The notes: generated by a model from the sequence alone, not told the origin. Positions 26,469 to 35,064 are shown, counted from the first letter of the stretch. The stretch: DNA of 64,000 nucleotides from Neisseria perflava (GCF_019334725.1 NZ_CP079818.1:1736001-1800000), one strand, 5' to 3'. Program-made: numbers and translations.

Positions 26469-27260
26469 TTATCCGGCAAACGTATGTTCGACAGACGGGA
26501 ACGTTTTTGCTTTGACTTCATCCACATAGGCTTTGACCGCAGCTTGAACGCTGTCTTTACCCTGCATAAAGTTTTTCACGAATTTGGCGGTTTTACCGGG
26601 GAAAATGCCGAGCATATCGTGCATCACCAAAACCTGACCGTCGCAATCCACGCCTGCGCCAATACCGATGGTTGGGCAAGAAACTGTCTCGGTTACTTTT
26701 TTCGCCAACTCTGCAGGAACGCATTCCATCAATACGATTGCCGCACCTGCCGCATCATGTGCTTTAGCGTCGTTGAGCAACGCTTCCGCCTTGTCGCCGC
26801 GGCCTTGAACTTTATAGCCGCCGAATGCAAACACGGATTGCGGGGTCAGGCCGATGTGCGCGCAAACAGGAATGCCGCGCATTTGCAGAAATTCAGTGGT
26901 CTCCGCCATCCAGACGCCGCCTTCGAGTTTGACCATATGCGCGCCAGCCGCCATCAATTCGGCCGCCGCCGCAAATGCCTGCTCTTTGCTCTGCTGATAC
27001 GCACCAAACGGCAAGTCGCTGACAATCATGGCATTTTGAGTGCCGCGAGCCACGCATTCAGTGTGGTAGCACATATCCTGCAAGCTCACCGGCAAAGTGG
27101 ACTGACGACCTTGCACCGCCATGCCCAAAGAATCGCCGACCAGCAATACATCTACGCCGGCATTGTCCATCAGCGCGGCAAAGCTGGATTCATAAGCGGT
27201 CAGCATGGCGATTTTCTCGCCCTCTGCTTTCATTTTTTGCAAAGTGTTTACGGTAATCAT
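26469..27260 (-). CDS. panB: 3-methyl-2-oxobutanoate hydroxymethyltransferase
   Basis: A 263-residue TIM-barrel enzyme that transfers a hydroxymethyl group from methylene-tetrahydrofolate to ketoisovalerate, the first step toward pantothenate. Motifs seen include LTAYESSFA near the start, VGDSLGMAVQG (metal-binding Asp), the MVKLEGG block, and GIGAGVDCDGQVLV near the C-terminus. Family length is normal. It is the first gene of the pan pair and is transcribed toward panC. Confidence 0.96.
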   Translation of the reverse strand: MITVNTLQKMKAEGEKIAMLTAYESSFAALMDNAGVDVLLVGDSLGMAVQGRQSTLPVSLQDMCYHTECVARGTQNAMIVSDLPFGAYQQSKEQAFAAAAELMAAGAHMVKLEGGVWMAETTEFLQMRGIPVCAHIGLTPQSVFAFGGYKVQGRGDKAEALLNDAKAHDAAGAAIVLMECVPAELAKKVTETVSCPTIGIGAGVDCDGQVLVMHDMLGIFPGKTAKFVKNFMQGKDSVQAAVKAYVDEVKAKTFPSVEHTFAG

Positions 27261-27351
27261 GGTGTTGTGTGTTCTGCCCGGTGGGCAGCCCTTTGTTATA
27301 AATGGAAACGCGGTATTATAAGGTCTGCTTTTAAAATATCAAAGCACAAGC

Positions 27352-27384
27352 AAAAAGCCCGACTGCTTTCACAATCGGGCTTTT
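27352..27384 (-). terminator. Terminator of the tRNA-Thr pair
   Basis: In the minus transcript AAAAGCCCGATTG pairs with CAGTCGGGCTTTT (one G-U pair) and a T-run follows. It lies immediately after the second tRNA and is not made of DUS. Confidence 0.88.
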
Positions 27385-27387
27385 AAT

Positions 27388-27463
27388 TGGTGCCGGCACC
27401 AAGAGTCGAACTCGGGACCCCCTGATTACAAGTCAGGTGCTCTACCAACTGAGCTATACCGGC
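27388..27463 (-). tRNA. tRNA-Thr (anticodon TGT), downstream copy
   Basis: A 76-base cloverleaf including the encoded CCA. The acceptor stem GCCGGTA pairs with TGCCGGC, the D-arm is AGCTCAGTTGGTAGAGC, and the anticodon stem CTGAC/ATCAG holds the loop with TGT (27428-27430). The T-arm contains GTTCGAC. It is identical to the copy upstream. Confidence 0.97.
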
Positions 27464-27499
27464 TTACTGAAATGCCTTACAGCACCATCAGTCTTTAAC

Positions 27500-27575
27500 T
27501 GGTGCCGGCACCAAGAGTCGAACTCGGGACCCCCTGATTACAAGTCAGGTGCTCTACCAACTGAGCTATACCGGC
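27500..27575 (-). tRNA. tRNA-Thr (anticodon TGT), promoter-proximal copy
   Basis: A 76-base tRNA identical to the copy at 27388-27463, separated from it by 36 bases with no promoter-like site. Both are probably cut from one transcript started at the promoter just upstream. Confidence 0.97.
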
Positions 27576-27587
27576 AAGGAAGTCGGC

Positions 27588-27616
27588 ATTATGCCGACAA
27601 GTTCCCATCTTGGCAA
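27588..27616 (-). promoter_or_regulatory. Promoter of the tRNA-Thr operon
   Basis: On the minus strand TTGCCA (27611-27616) and CATAAT (27588-27593) are separated by exactly 17 bases, and the -10 box ends 12 bases before the first tRNA base. Each box differs from consensus at one position. Confidence 0.78.
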
Positions 27617-27710
27617 GCATTTTAAAACAAAGTTACTCACGAAATTATAAAAACCAATGATTTTAAAGAAAATTAAATACACGTCTTATCTTTCCATCCA
27701 ACACGCAAAA

Positions 27711-27722
27711 AGGCCGTCTGAA
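27711..27722. repeat. Single DUS upstream of the spermidine-synthase-like gene
   Basis: One AG-DUS stands alone in the 216-base gap between the tRNA operon and the next plus-strand gene. A TGTTAAAAT stretch near 27754-27762 is a possible -10 region, with no clear -35 box. Confidence 0.8.
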
Positions 27723-27791
27723 AACCGATCCAGCGCAAAACATCATGGTTTCTGTTAAAATAACGCCTTCTACATCTTTCCGTCTTTGCCC

Positions 27792-28586
27792 ATGCCGCCC
27801 CGCCATCCTTACCGCCGCCTGCGCCCAGCCAAATCCCATCTGCCCGAAGTCGGCATTTCCGAAGAAGGCAATATCCGTTCCCTGCACTTGGGCAGCGACA
27901 CCATTCAAAGCTCCATGAATGTCGATCATCCGTCCGAGCTGGTGTTGTCGTACAGCCGCGCCATGATGGGTTGGCTGCTGTTTGCAGAAACCCCGCCCAA
28001 ACACATCACCCAAATCGGCTTGGGCGGCGGCTCGTTTGCCCGTTGGATAGACAGCTATCTGCCCGATACCAAGCAAACCGCCGTGGACATCAATCCGCAA
28101 GTCATCGCCGTGGCGCGCAGCCTGTTTGAATTGCCGCACGAAGGCGAACATTTTGAAATTATCGAGGCGGATGGCGCGGAATATATTAAAGTGTTCCGCC
28201 ACAATACCGATGTAATTTTGGTAGATGGTTTTGACGGCGAACAGATTATCGATGCTTTGGTGGAAGAACCCTTCTTCCAAGACTGCCGCAACGCCCTCTC
28301 CCCCGACGGTGTATTTGTGACCAACTGGTGGAGCGGCGATCAGCGTTACCAACGCTTTGTCGAACGCCTGCTCAACGTCTTTGACGGCCGCGTACTCGAG
28401 CTGCCTGCAGAAAGCCACGGCAACGTAGCGGTCATGGCATTCCAAAGCAGCCCTAAAGAACAAAATCTCGACAACTTAAAAAAACGCGCCGAAAAATTAA
28501 GCGAAAAATACGGCTTGGACTTCAAACGGATGCTTGCTGATTTGAAAGCCAATAATCAAAACAACGGCAAGAATTTTTATCTGTAA
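27792..28586 (+). CDS. Spermidine-synthase-like methyltransferase-fold protein
   Basis: A 264-residue protein of the polyamine aminopropyltransferase fold. The nucleotide motif is QIGLGGGSFARW near 77-88, followed by VDINPQVIAVAR and VDGFDGEQ, matching the motif order of SpeE. It lacks the full N-terminal beta-strand domain and the usual gate-loop Asp-Glu pattern of true spermidine synthase, so it may not be one; neisserial homologues are commonly called spermidine synthase by similarity. The ATG at 27792 is chosen over a TTG two codons earlier. The following hydrolase gene begins 41 bases after its stop and may share the transcript. Confidence 0.78.
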   Translation: MPPRHPYRRLRPAKSHLPEVGISEEGNIRSLHLGSDTIQSSMNVDHPSELVLSYSRAMMGWLLFAETPPKHITQIGLGGGSFARWIDSYLPDTKQTAVDINPQVIAVARSLFELPHEGEHFEIIEADGAEYIKVFRHNTDVILVDGFDGEQIIDALVEEPFFQDCRNALSPDGVFVTNWWSGDQRYQRFVERLLNVFDGRVLELPAESHGNVAVMAFQSSPKEQNLDNLKKRAEKLSEKYGLDFKRMLADLKANNQNNGKNFYL

Positions 28587-28627
28587 ACCGCTTCAGACCG
28601 TCTGAAAAAACAAACAAGGACACACCC

Positions 28628-29266
28628 ATGCTCAAACCCGATATCATTCAAATTCCCGGCCCGGCCGGTTTGCTGGAAACCATCTACCTGCCAAGCGCAC
28701 AAGACTCCGCCCGCGGCGTTGCCGTCATCAACCACCCCAATCCCCTGCAAGGCGGCACCAACACCAACAAAGTCATCCAAACCGCTGCCAAAGCCCTCAG
28801 CCAACTCGGCTTCCATTGCTACCTGCCCAATTTGCGCGGCGTAGGCAATAGTGAAGGCGAACACGACTACGGCCGCGGCGAAACGCAAGACTGCATTGCC
28901 GTTATCGACTACGCCCGCGTGCAACATCCTGACGCGCCGCAATTCGTCCTGGCAGGTTTCTCATTCGGCGGCTACGTTTCCACCTTTGCCGCACAAGCAC
29001 GCACGCCTGATTTGCTGTTGCTGATGGGCGCCGCCGTCCATCACTACACCGACCGCCCGGAACCATCCGATGTTCCTGATGTCGCCAAAACATTGATGAT
29101 CCATGGCGCGGAAGACGAAGTCGTCGAAATCAACAAAGCCCTGACATGGGCAGAACCACAAGGCCTGCCGGTTGTAACCATTGCCGGTTCGTCCCACTTC
29201 TTCCACGGCAAACTCATCGTTTTACGCGATACGATCACACGGTTTGCACCGGCTTTATTAGGCTAA
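28628..29266 (+). CDS. Alpha/beta hydrolase
   Basis: A 212-residue cytoplasmic hydrolase of the dienelactone-hydrolase-like group. The oxyanion-side motif NHPNPLQGG is near 38-46, the nucleophile elbow GFSFGG near 115-120, an acidic residue in HGAEDEV near 160, and His in GSSHFF near 188 complete a catalytic triad. The NHPNPLQGG pattern is shared by a widespread proteobacterial family of uncharacterised hydrolases, so no substrate can be given. An imperfect DUS (28595-28606) precedes it, and AAGGA stands seven bases before the ATG. Confidence 0.87.
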   Translation: MLKPDIIQIPGPAGLLETIYLPSAQDSARGVAVINHPNPLQGGTNTNKVIQTAAKALSQLGFHCYLPNLRGVGNSEGEHDYGRGETQDCIAVIDYARVQHPDAPQFVLAGFSFGGYVSTFAAQARTPDLLLLMGAAVHHYTDRPEPSDVPDVAKTLMIHGAEDEVVEINKALTWAEPQGLPVVTIAGSSHFFHGKLIVLRDTITRFAPALLG

Positions 29267-29288
29267 AATCCGGCTACACAATAAAACA

Positions 29289-29318
29289 AGGCCGTCTGAA
29301 AGCTTTTTCAGACGGCCT
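29289..29318. terminator. DUS-pair terminator after the hydrolase gene
   Basis: AG-DUS at 29289-29300 and reverse at 29307-29318, six-base loop, followed by a short T-rich stretch. Confidence 0.88.
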
Positions 29319-29396
29319 TGTTTGTATGAAACCTTTATTATCTAAATATCAGGCTCAAGTATTCAGAAATCCATCAAGGATTTTCTACTTAACATA

Positions 29397-29933
29397 TCAA
29401 TTCTGAGTCAACCAATACTGCAAACCAATCAAAGTCTTACCATCTTTGATTTCATCGTTTACCAATGCATTGCGCACCTCGTCCTTGCTCATCAGGACGG
29501 TTTCAGTAATTTCATCTTCATCATTGCTCAATTCGCTACCCAAACGCACGCCTTGCGCTTGGTAGAGATACATTTTCTCATCACAAAAACCAACTGCAGT
29601 ATAAAAGGAGTACAACAGTTTGACACTGTCGGCGACATATGGCGTTTCTTCTGCCAACTCACGCAAAGCGCATTCGGCAGGATCTTCGTCCGCCACATCC
29701 AATTTACCCGCCGGCAATTCCAACGTCGCCTGATCGGCGGCATAACGCCATTGGCGCACCAAAACAACTTTGCCGTCTTCCGTTTCCGCCAACACACACG
29801 CAGCACCCGGATGGCGGATCACAACTCGTTGGCTTTCATTGCCGTTGGGTAGGCGAACCCGATCGCGGCTGATGGTAACAAAAGAACCTTCGTAGATTGG
29901 CTCGCTGCTTAATTTAGTTTCTTTCAAATCCAT
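29397..29933 (-). CDS. Nudix hydrolase (ADP-ribose pyrophosphatase type)
   Basis: A 178-residue protein with the NudF/ADP-ribose pyrophosphatase layout: an N-terminal strand domain, RQWRYAADQATLELPAG, then the Nudix box ALRELAEET. The box is slightly off consensus: six rather than five residues lie between the first Gly and Glu, and the usual Gly after EEx is Pro (EETPY). It would split ADP-ribose or similar nucleoside diphosphates, removing toxic metabolites. AGGT lies six bases upstream of the ATG. It is the last gene of its strand before a DUS hairpin on the folB side. Confidence 0.88.
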   Translation of the reverse strand: MDLKETKLSSEPIYEGSFVTISRDRVRLPNGNESQRVVIRHPGAACVLAETEDGKVVLVRQWRYAADQATLELPAGKLDVADEDPAECALRELAEETPYVADSVKLLYSFYTAVGFCDEKMYLYQAQGVRLGSELSNDEDEITETVLMSKDEVRNALVNDEIKDGKTLIGLQYWLTQN

Positions 29934-29966
29934 TTTTTACCTCATTTCCAAATTATTAAATATTAA

Positions 29967-29997
29967 AGGCCGTCTGAAATCCTTTTTCAGACGGCAT
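29967..29997 (-). terminator. Mixed AG/AT DUS-pair terminator of folB
   Basis: AG-DUS at 29967-29978 faces an AT-type arm at 29986-29997. It lies just after the folB stop, so it ends folB before the Nudix gene. Confidence 0.87.
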
Positions 29998-30006
29998 AGA
30001 TAAGCC

Positions 30007-30357
30007 CTATTCCCGAGTACGTTCAATCTCAATACCGACCTGCGCCACATCGAGCAAGATACCCGGTTTCACAATACGGACGCGCACTTTGGCCGCACCA
30101 AAATCATTTAAAATCAATTGGGCGATATGTTCCGCCAAAGTTTCCAGCAGTAAAAAATCCTGTTCGGCAAGGCTGCGGCGTACAACTTCGCATACTTCAC
30201 CATAATGGATGGTGTCTCCGATATCGTCGCTCGTGCCGGTACGCTCGGGGACACTGATTTCCAAATCCAAAATCAAAGTCTGTTTACGCTCGCGTTCCCA
30301 ATCATATACGCCGATTAAAGTATCGGCCTTCATGCCGTACAAAAAGATTTTATCCAT
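30007..30357 (-). CDS. folB: Dihydroneopterin aldolase
   Basis: A 116-residue tunnelling-fold enzyme. The catalytic residues fall in the expected places: Glu and Lys around VYDWERERKQ, the Tyr in IHYGEV, and the substrate Glu in LLETLAEHIA, with the final KPGILLDVAQVGIEIER strand. It converts dihydroneopterin to hydroxymethyl-dihydropterin and glycolaldehyde in folate synthesis. It is divergent from plsY, whose start lies 57 bases away. folC, another folate gene, is elsewhere in this window. Confidence 0.94.
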   Translation of the reverse strand: MDKIFLYGMKADTLIGVYDWERERKQTLILDLEISVPERTGTSDDIGDTIHYGEVCEVVRRSLAEQDFLLLETLAEHIAQLILNDFGAAKVRVRIVKPGILLDVAQVGIEIERTRE

Positions 30358-30414
30358 TTGCCTGTCCGTTTTTTTGATAGAATAACCATTCCCATTTTAA
30401 GTAAAGCACCCAAA

Positions 30415-31026
30415 ATGTTCAATGTACTCGCCATTATTGCCGCCTATCTTATCGGCTCCCTGTCTTTTGCCGTCATCGTATCAAAATATTACGGCATGGA
30501 CGATCCGCGCACTTACGGCTCCGGCAACCCCGGCGCCACCAACGTCTTGCGCAGCGGTAAGAAAAAAGCGGCCGCACTGACCCTGCTCGGCGATGCAGTA
30601 AAAGGCTTGGTTGCCGTCATCTTGGCACGCTGTCTGCAAGATGCTTTAAATTTGTCTGATGCAACGATAGCCCTGGTCGCCATCGCCGCATTGGTCGGTC
30701 ATATGTGGCCAATATTTTTCAATTTTAAAGGCGGCAAAGGCGTGGCCACCGCATTAGGTGTCTTACTCGCCCTCTCCCCCGCAACCGCCCTGCTCTGCAC
30801 CTTGATTTGGCTGGTCATGGCATTCGGTTTCAAAGTATCCTCCCTCGCCGCACTGGTCGCCACCGTCTGTGCCCCAATCTTCGCCTTCTTCATGATGCCA
30901 CACGCCTCTTGGGCATGGGCAACCGTATTCATTGCAGCATTGGTGTTGTACCGCCATAAAAGCAATATTCAAAACCTGATTCAAGGCAAAGAAAGCAAAA
31001 TCGGAGATAAAGCCGGAAAATCTTAA
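30415..31026 (+). CDS. plsY: Acyl-phosphate:glycerol-3-phosphate acyltransferase PlsY
   Basis: A 203-residue polytopic enzyme with five hydrophobic segments. The three conserved cytoplasmic motifs are visible: GSGNPGATNVLR near 39-50, GHMWPIFFNFKGGKGVATALG near 98-118, and a final HKSNIQNLI. It acylates glycerol-3-phosphate with acyl-phosphate to start phospholipid synthesis. The ATG at 30415 is chosen because it begins directly at the first membrane helix, as in the family; an upstream in-frame TTG would add 19 polar residues overlapping the folB promoter region. Confidence 0.95.
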   Translation: MFNVLAIIAAYLIGSLSFAVIVSKYYGMDDPRTYGSGNPGATNVLRSGKKKAAALTLLGDAVKGLVAVILARCLQDALNLSDATIALVAIAALVGHMWPIFFNFKGGKGVATALGVLLALSPATALLCTLIWLVMAFGFKVSSLAALVATVCAPIFAFFMMPHASWAWATVFIAALVLYRHKSNIQNLIQGKESKIGDKAGKS

Positions 31027-31048
31027 AAACGTAGATACAATCAATAAA

Positions 31049-31081
31049 AGGCCGTCTGAAAGTATATTTTTCAGACGGCCT
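31049..31081. terminator. DUS-pair terminator between plsY and greB
   Basis: AG-DUS at 31049-31060 and reverse at 31070-31081 between convergent genes, with T-runs either side. Confidence 0.9.
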
Positions 31082-31113
31082 TTTATAGCTTCACTTGCTT
31101 TATTCACGCGTAA

Positions 31114-31605
31114 TCAGTCAATCTTAATATATTCCACTGAGAGAATCTCTATAATCTCGCGTCCTTCCGGTGTATCCAAGACAACTTCATTCCCTTCGCG
31201 TGCTTTAATCAGGCTGCGTGCCAAAGGGGAAATCCATGAGATTTTGTTTTTAGCGGTATCAATTTCATCTACGCCGACAATTTTGACGGTTTGTTCACGA
31301 CCATCTCCGCGCAATAAGCCAACGGTGGCGCTGAAAAAAATCTGGTCCGTGGCTTCACGCGCTTCAGGGTCGACAACGACAGCAGCTTCCAAGCGTTTAG
31401 TTAGGAAGCGGATACGGCGGTCGATTTCGCGCATACGGCGTTTGCCGTAAAGATAATCGCCATTTTCGCTGCGGTCGCCATTGCTTGCTGCCCAGTTAAC
31501 GATTTGGACGATTTCCGGGCGCTCTTTGTTGACCAGATGATAAAGTTCGTCTTTCAGTGCCTGCCAACCGGTAGGTGTGATGTAATTTTTGGTTTCGGTA
31601 CTCAT
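31114..31605 (-). CDS. greB: Transcription elongation factor GreB
   Basis: A 163-residue Gre factor. The N-terminal coiled coil has the acidic tip DRSENGDYLYGKRR (about 44-57) that enters the polymerase channel and supports transcript cleavage; the C-terminal FKBP-like domain follows (WISPLARSLIKAREGNEV). The GDYLYGKRR pattern distinguishes GreB from GreA. It rescues backtracked RNA polymerase. It lies between plsY and purF, with hairpins on both sides, so it is probably monocistronic. Confidence 0.94.
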   Translation of the reverse strand: MSTETKNYITPTGWQALKDELYHLVNKERPEIVQIVNWAASNGDRSENGDYLYGKRRMREIDRRIRFLTKRLEAAVVVDPEAREATDQIFFSATVGLLRGDGREQTVKIVGVDEIDTAKNKISWISPLARSLIKAREGNEVVLDTPEGREIIEILSVEYIKID

Positions 31606-31627
31606 GATGTGTCTATAACATAATTAA

Positions 31628-31659
31628 AGGCCGTCTGAACATTAATTTTCAGACGGCCT
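31628..31659 (-). terminator. DUS-pair terminator of purF
   Basis: AG-DUS at 31628-31639 and reverse at 31648-31659, eight-base loop, 21 bases after the purF stop. Confidence 0.88.
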
Positions 31660-31679
31660 TTATTGTAAGTCAATTTACT

Positions 31680-33224
31680 TTATTCATCATCATCGCTATC
31701 GCTGATACTGATGCTGTGTTCCATTTTGCTTGGATGAACTTTCAAGCCGCCACAACCTGATTTTTCGGTAGAGAGACGGTTTAGATACACTTCATCGATA
31801 TCGCCGGTTTGATAAACACCGTTGAAACATGAAGAATCAAAGGATTCGATTTTTGGATTGAGTGCTTTGACTACTGCTTCCAAGTCTTCTAAGTTTTGGA
31901 AGACGATGCCATCCGCGCCAATCTCGGCTGCGATTTCTGCTGCGCTGCGGCCGTTTGCAATCAGTTCTTTACGGGTCGGCATATCGATACCGTACACATT
32001 TGGATAGCGCACTTCGGGAGCTGCAGAAGCAATGTAGACTTTGCGTGCACCTGCCGCGCGTACCATTTCAACGATTTCACGGCTGGTCGTACCGCGCACG
32101 ATGGAATCATCCACCAACAAAACGCTTTTGCCGTTAAACTCGGTTTCCATCGGGCTGAGTTTTTGGCGCACTGATTTTTTGCGTGTTGCTTGACCGGGCA
32201 TAATAAAGGTGCGGCCGATGTAGCGGTTTTTAATCAGACCTTCGCGGTAAGGTTTTTCGAGATGGACGGCAAGCTCCATCGCGCTGGGCCGGCTGGTATC
32301 GGGAATAGGCATCACGACATCAATATCATCGACAGGCAGCTCGCGTTTGATTTTTTCTGCCAAAGATACGCCCATATCCATACGGGACTGATAAACGGAA
32401 ACGCCATCGATGACGGAGTCCGGGCGGGCAAAATAAACATATTCAAAAAGGCAAGGGCTTAATTTGGCTTTATCGCTGCATTGACGGGAAATAATCGTGC
32501 CGTCAAAACCAATAAATACGGCTTCGCCCGGCTGGATATCGCGTTCCAAATCATAGGCAAGTGCATTAAAGGCAACGGATTCGGAGGCAACGGCATAAGA
32601 TTTTTTGCCGGATTCGTCAATTTGCGAACCCAAAACCAACGGACGGATACCGAAAGGATCCCGGAAAGCCAGCATGCCGTATCCTGCAATCATGGCTACT
32701 ACGCCGTATGCGCCGCGTACCAAACGGTGTACTTCGGAAACGGCGTTGAAAATATTGTCGATAGTGAGTTGGTAAGGGGCTATATTTTTAGAGACTTCGC
32801 GGCGTAATTCGTGCGCGAATACATTGAGTAATACTTCGGAATCGGAGCTGGTATTAACGTGGCGCAGGTGTTTGTTGCATACGTTTTCATAGAGCTCTTC
32901 GGTATTAGTCAGATTACCATTGTGTGCCAAAACAATGCCGAATGGGGAGCTGACATAAAACGGCTGGGCTTCTGCGCTGCTGCCCGCATTGCCTGCAGTC
33001 GGATAGCGGACATGTGCAATGCCTGCATTACCGACCAAGTCGCGCATATTACGGGTACGGAACACTTCGCGCACCATGCCTTTGCCCTTGTGCATATGAA
33101 ATATATTGCCTTCGGCAGTAACAATACCTGCTGCGTCCTGACCACGGTGTTGCAACATCTGCAAACCATCATACAACATCTGATTGACTGGCTCATGACT
33201 AACCAAACCTAATACACCACACAT
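31680..33224 (-). CDS. purF: Amidophosphoribosyltransferase
   Basis: A 514-residue first enzyme of purine synthesis. The start MCGVLGLV gives the N-terminal nucleophile Cys2 of the glutaminase domain after Met removal, and the PRPP loop LLVDDSIVRGTTSREI lies near 360-375. It makes phosphoribosylamine from PRPP and glutamine. cvpA lies upstream, as in many proteobacteria, but a strong hairpin (33336-33371) separates them and a promoter-like site lies between. The C-terminal tail is acidic (SDSDDDE). Confidence 0.97.
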   Translation of the reverse strand: MCGVLGLVSHEPVNQMLYDGLQMLQHRGQDAAGIVTAEGNIFHMHKGKGMVREVFRTRNMRDLVGNAGIAHVRYPTAGNAGSSAEAQPFYVSSPFGIVLAHNGNLTNTEELYENVCNKHLRHVNTSSDSEVLLNVFAHELRREVSKNIAPYQLTIDNIFNAVSEVHRLVRGAYGVVAMIAGYGMLAFRDPFGIRPLVLGSQIDESGKKSYAVASESVAFNALAYDLERDIQPGEAVFIGFDGTIISRQCSDKAKLSPCLFEYVYFARPDSVIDGVSVYQSRMDMGVSLAEKIKRELPVDDIDVVMPIPDTSRPSAMELAVHLEKPYREGLIKNRYIGRTFIMPGQATRKKSVRQKLSPMETEFNGKSVLLVDDSIVRGTTSREIVEMVRAAGARKVYIASAAPEVRYPNVYGIDMPTRKELIANGRSAAEIAAEIGADGIVFQNLEDLEAVVKALNPKIESFDSSCFNGVYQTGDIDEVYLNRLSTEKSGCGGLKVHPSKMEHSISISDSDDDE

Positions 33225-33266
33225 ATCGTGCTTCTCCGAGTTTGAAGATTAAATGGGTAAGCCGTC

Positions 33267-33297
33267 ATTATAAAATAATTTAGATGAGTTTGCTCAA
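33267..33297 (-). promoter_or_regulatory. Possible purF promoter
   Basis: On the minus strand TTGAGC (33292-33297) and TATAAT (33267-33272) are 19 bases apart, in the gap after the cvpA terminator. The -10 box is perfect; the spacing is long. Confidence 0.45.
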
Positions 33298-33335
33298 ATT
33301 GTTGACAATATGATGCTAAATTTACGCAAATAAAA

Positions 33336-33371
33336 ACGGATTCAGACGACCCATAGGCCGTCTGAATCCGT
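33336..33371 (-). terminator. Terminator-like hairpin after cvpA
   Basis: A 13-base perfect stem (ACGGATTCAGACG with its complement) encloses a ten-base loop. The right arm contains an exact AG-DUS (33355-33366); the left DUS has two changes, but the stem extends outside the DUS. Confidence 0.8.
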
Positions 33372-33376
33372 CAAAC

Positions 33377-33910
33377 TTAATCATCCAATTCTTCAACTTC
33401 AGCCGCTTTACCCGAAAGATGGGACATTGCGGTATCTTTTCCAGGCAGATAAGGCATTGCAGCATCGGCAAGTGATTCAAAATACGGAATTGTGTGCGAA
33501 CTTTGCCACTCTTCCGTTTTCGGCAAATCAGTGTGTGAAAAAACCATCACTGCCAGTGTCACCAAAATCACACCTTTCACTGCACCGAATACGCCGCCAA
33601 GCAAACGGTTGATGCTTCCCAAACCAACGGCAGACATCAAACTGCTCAACAGCGATCGTGCCAGTTTCTGCAACAGCCATGCCAGAAAAAACACAGCGGC
33701 AAAACCCATGGCAACCGCCAAAGAATGCGGCTCAACCGATTTAAAGACCACATCGGCAAACGGCATGGCAAGCGTTCTGGCGGCAATAAACGATACCACC
33801 CACGCCACCATCGCCCCTGCTTCGGCAATAATACCCCGTGTCAACGAGATAATGATGCAGATGACGATGACGGCGGCAGCCAACAAATCGGCAACAGGCA
33901 AATTACTCAC
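33377..33910 (-). CDS. cvpA: CvpA family membrane protein
   Basis: A 177-residue protein with four hydrophobic segments, matching CvpA (early LLAAAVIVICIIISLTRGI, then VAWVVSFIAARTLA, and the amphipathic segment SINRLLGGVFGAVKGVILV). CvpA is needed for colicin V production and bile or cell-envelope stress tolerance in enterobacteria; the molecular role is unclear. Its start overlaps the end of the SPOR-protein gene by eight bases, so the two are translationally coupled. Placement next to purF is conserved widely. Confidence 0.9.
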   Translation of the reverse strand: MSNLPVADLLAAAVIVICIIISLTRGIIAEAGAMVAWVVSFIAARTLAMPFADVVFKSVEPHSLAVAMGFAAVFFLAWLLQKLARSLLSSLMSAVGLGSINRLLGGVFGAVKGVILVTLAVMVFSHTDLPKTEEWQSSHTIPYFESLADAAMPYLPGKDTAMSHLSGKAAEVEELDD

Positions 33911-35051
33911 TGGTCACCTGACCGGCAATGCCATGTACACGCAATTTGTTCAAATCGCGCTCGGCATCGCGTGCATTTTTATAACTGGCTGATTTCACGC
34001 GATACACCTTACCTTTATCGGTCATCACTTCAGTAATGGTCGAGTCGATACCTGCGGCTTTCATTTTACGTTGCAGGCTTTGCGCACGTTCTTTTTCAGC
34101 ATAACCAGCCTGAATGGCAGCTTTTTTCGCAGGCTTGGCTTCTGCTGTTTCTTTTTCAGCTTTAGGCTTGGCTTTTTCAGACGGCTTCTCGGCAGTTTTT
34201 ACCTTATCGGCTTTTTCTGCTTTGGCCGTTTCTGGTTTAGCTTTTTCATTTTTTGGTTTTTCAACTTTGGCTTCTGCTTTCTTAGCAGGTTCGGCCTTGT
34301 CTTTTACGCTGTCTTTGCTGTTTTTGGCAGATTTACGCTCGGCAATGGCTTTCTCTGCTTTTTCCAATTGTGCCAATTTATTGCGTTCTGCAGCGGCTTC
34401 ACGCTCTGCTTTTTCAGCACGCGCTTGAAGTACGCGTTTTTTAGCTGCCAATGCGTTTTCTTTCTCTGCTGTTTCCTGTTGGGCTTGTGTTTTACGGGCC
34501 GCAGCAGCACGTTGTTCAGCCTGACGTTGGCGGCGTTCTTCGGCTCGGCGCTCTGCAGCTTCACGTTTGGCAGCCTCGGCACGTTGAATACGTTCGGACT
34601 CTTCCAAGCCTTTGATATTGCCGTCATCTAAAGTATCGTTGATCAAAACCAACGGCTCGCCAACATCTTCGGGAGCAGATTCGCGGTTTGGCTTCAATAC
34701 TTCAACCGGCGCATTGTCTTCTTCGTCGCCTGCATTTTGCGGTTTATTTGGTGCTTCGGCATCCGCATGGCGGGCAGCCTCTTCAGCAGCAGCGACATCC
34801 TCTTTATTAGGCTCTAAAACAACCGCCTTGCTCGGCTCGTCAGCCGTTTTGGCTTGGCTCTGACCGACAGGCGCTTCTTTAAACGGTGAATTTTTATCGT
34901 CGCCGGAAGTCAGCGCCAGACCGAACAGCATACCCGATGCCACCACCAAGCCGGAGGCCAAGACCAAGCGACGGCGGTTGCGACGTTTGAGTCGTTCGTA
35001 ACCGTCTAAATCGTATCCGTTTGGAGTTTCTTTTTGTTTATTGTCGGACAT
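33903..35051 (-). CDS. SPOR-domain cell-division-type protein (FtsN/DedD-like)
   Basis: A 382-residue bitopic protein. A basic cytoplasmic N-terminus (about residues 1-28) leads into one membrane segment (LASGLVVASGMLFGLAL, about 30-48), a long Lys/Ala/Glu-rich region likely to be coiled coil or extended periplasmic linker (about 70-310), and a C-terminal SPOR domain of about 70 residues starting near IQAGYAEKERAQSL. SPOR domains bind glycan strands lacking stem peptides at the septum. The genomic order folC-SPOR-cvpA-purF matches the DedD position in E. coli, so DedD/FtsN function is likely; a specific name is not assigned. Confidence 0.88.
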   Translation of the reverse strand: MSDNKQKETPNGYDLDGYERLKRRNRRRLVLASGLVVASGMLFGLALTSGDDKNSPFKEAPVGQSQAKTADEPSKAVVLEPNKEDVAAAEEAARHADAEAPNKPQNAGDEEDNAPVEVLKPNRESAPEDVGEPLVLINDTLDDGNIKGLEESERIQRAEAAKREAAERRAEERRQRQAEQRAAAARKTQAQQETAEKENALAAKKRVLQARAEKAEREAAAERNKLAQLEKAEKAIAERKSAKNSKDSVKDKAEPAKKAEAKVEKPKNEKAKPETAKAEKADKVKTAEKPSEKAKPKAEKETAEAKPAKKAAIQAGYAEKERAQSLQRKMKAAGIDSTITEVMTDKGKVYRVKSASYKNARDAERDLNKLRVHGIAGQVTSE

Positions 35052-35064
35052 GATAATTTCCTCG

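Noticed and set aside
27663..28463. Minus-strand open frame opposite the spermidine-synthase-like gene (266 codons)
   Set aside because: Similar in length to the real gene but antisense to it. The plus-strand frame has the GLGGG nucleotide motif; the minus one has none.
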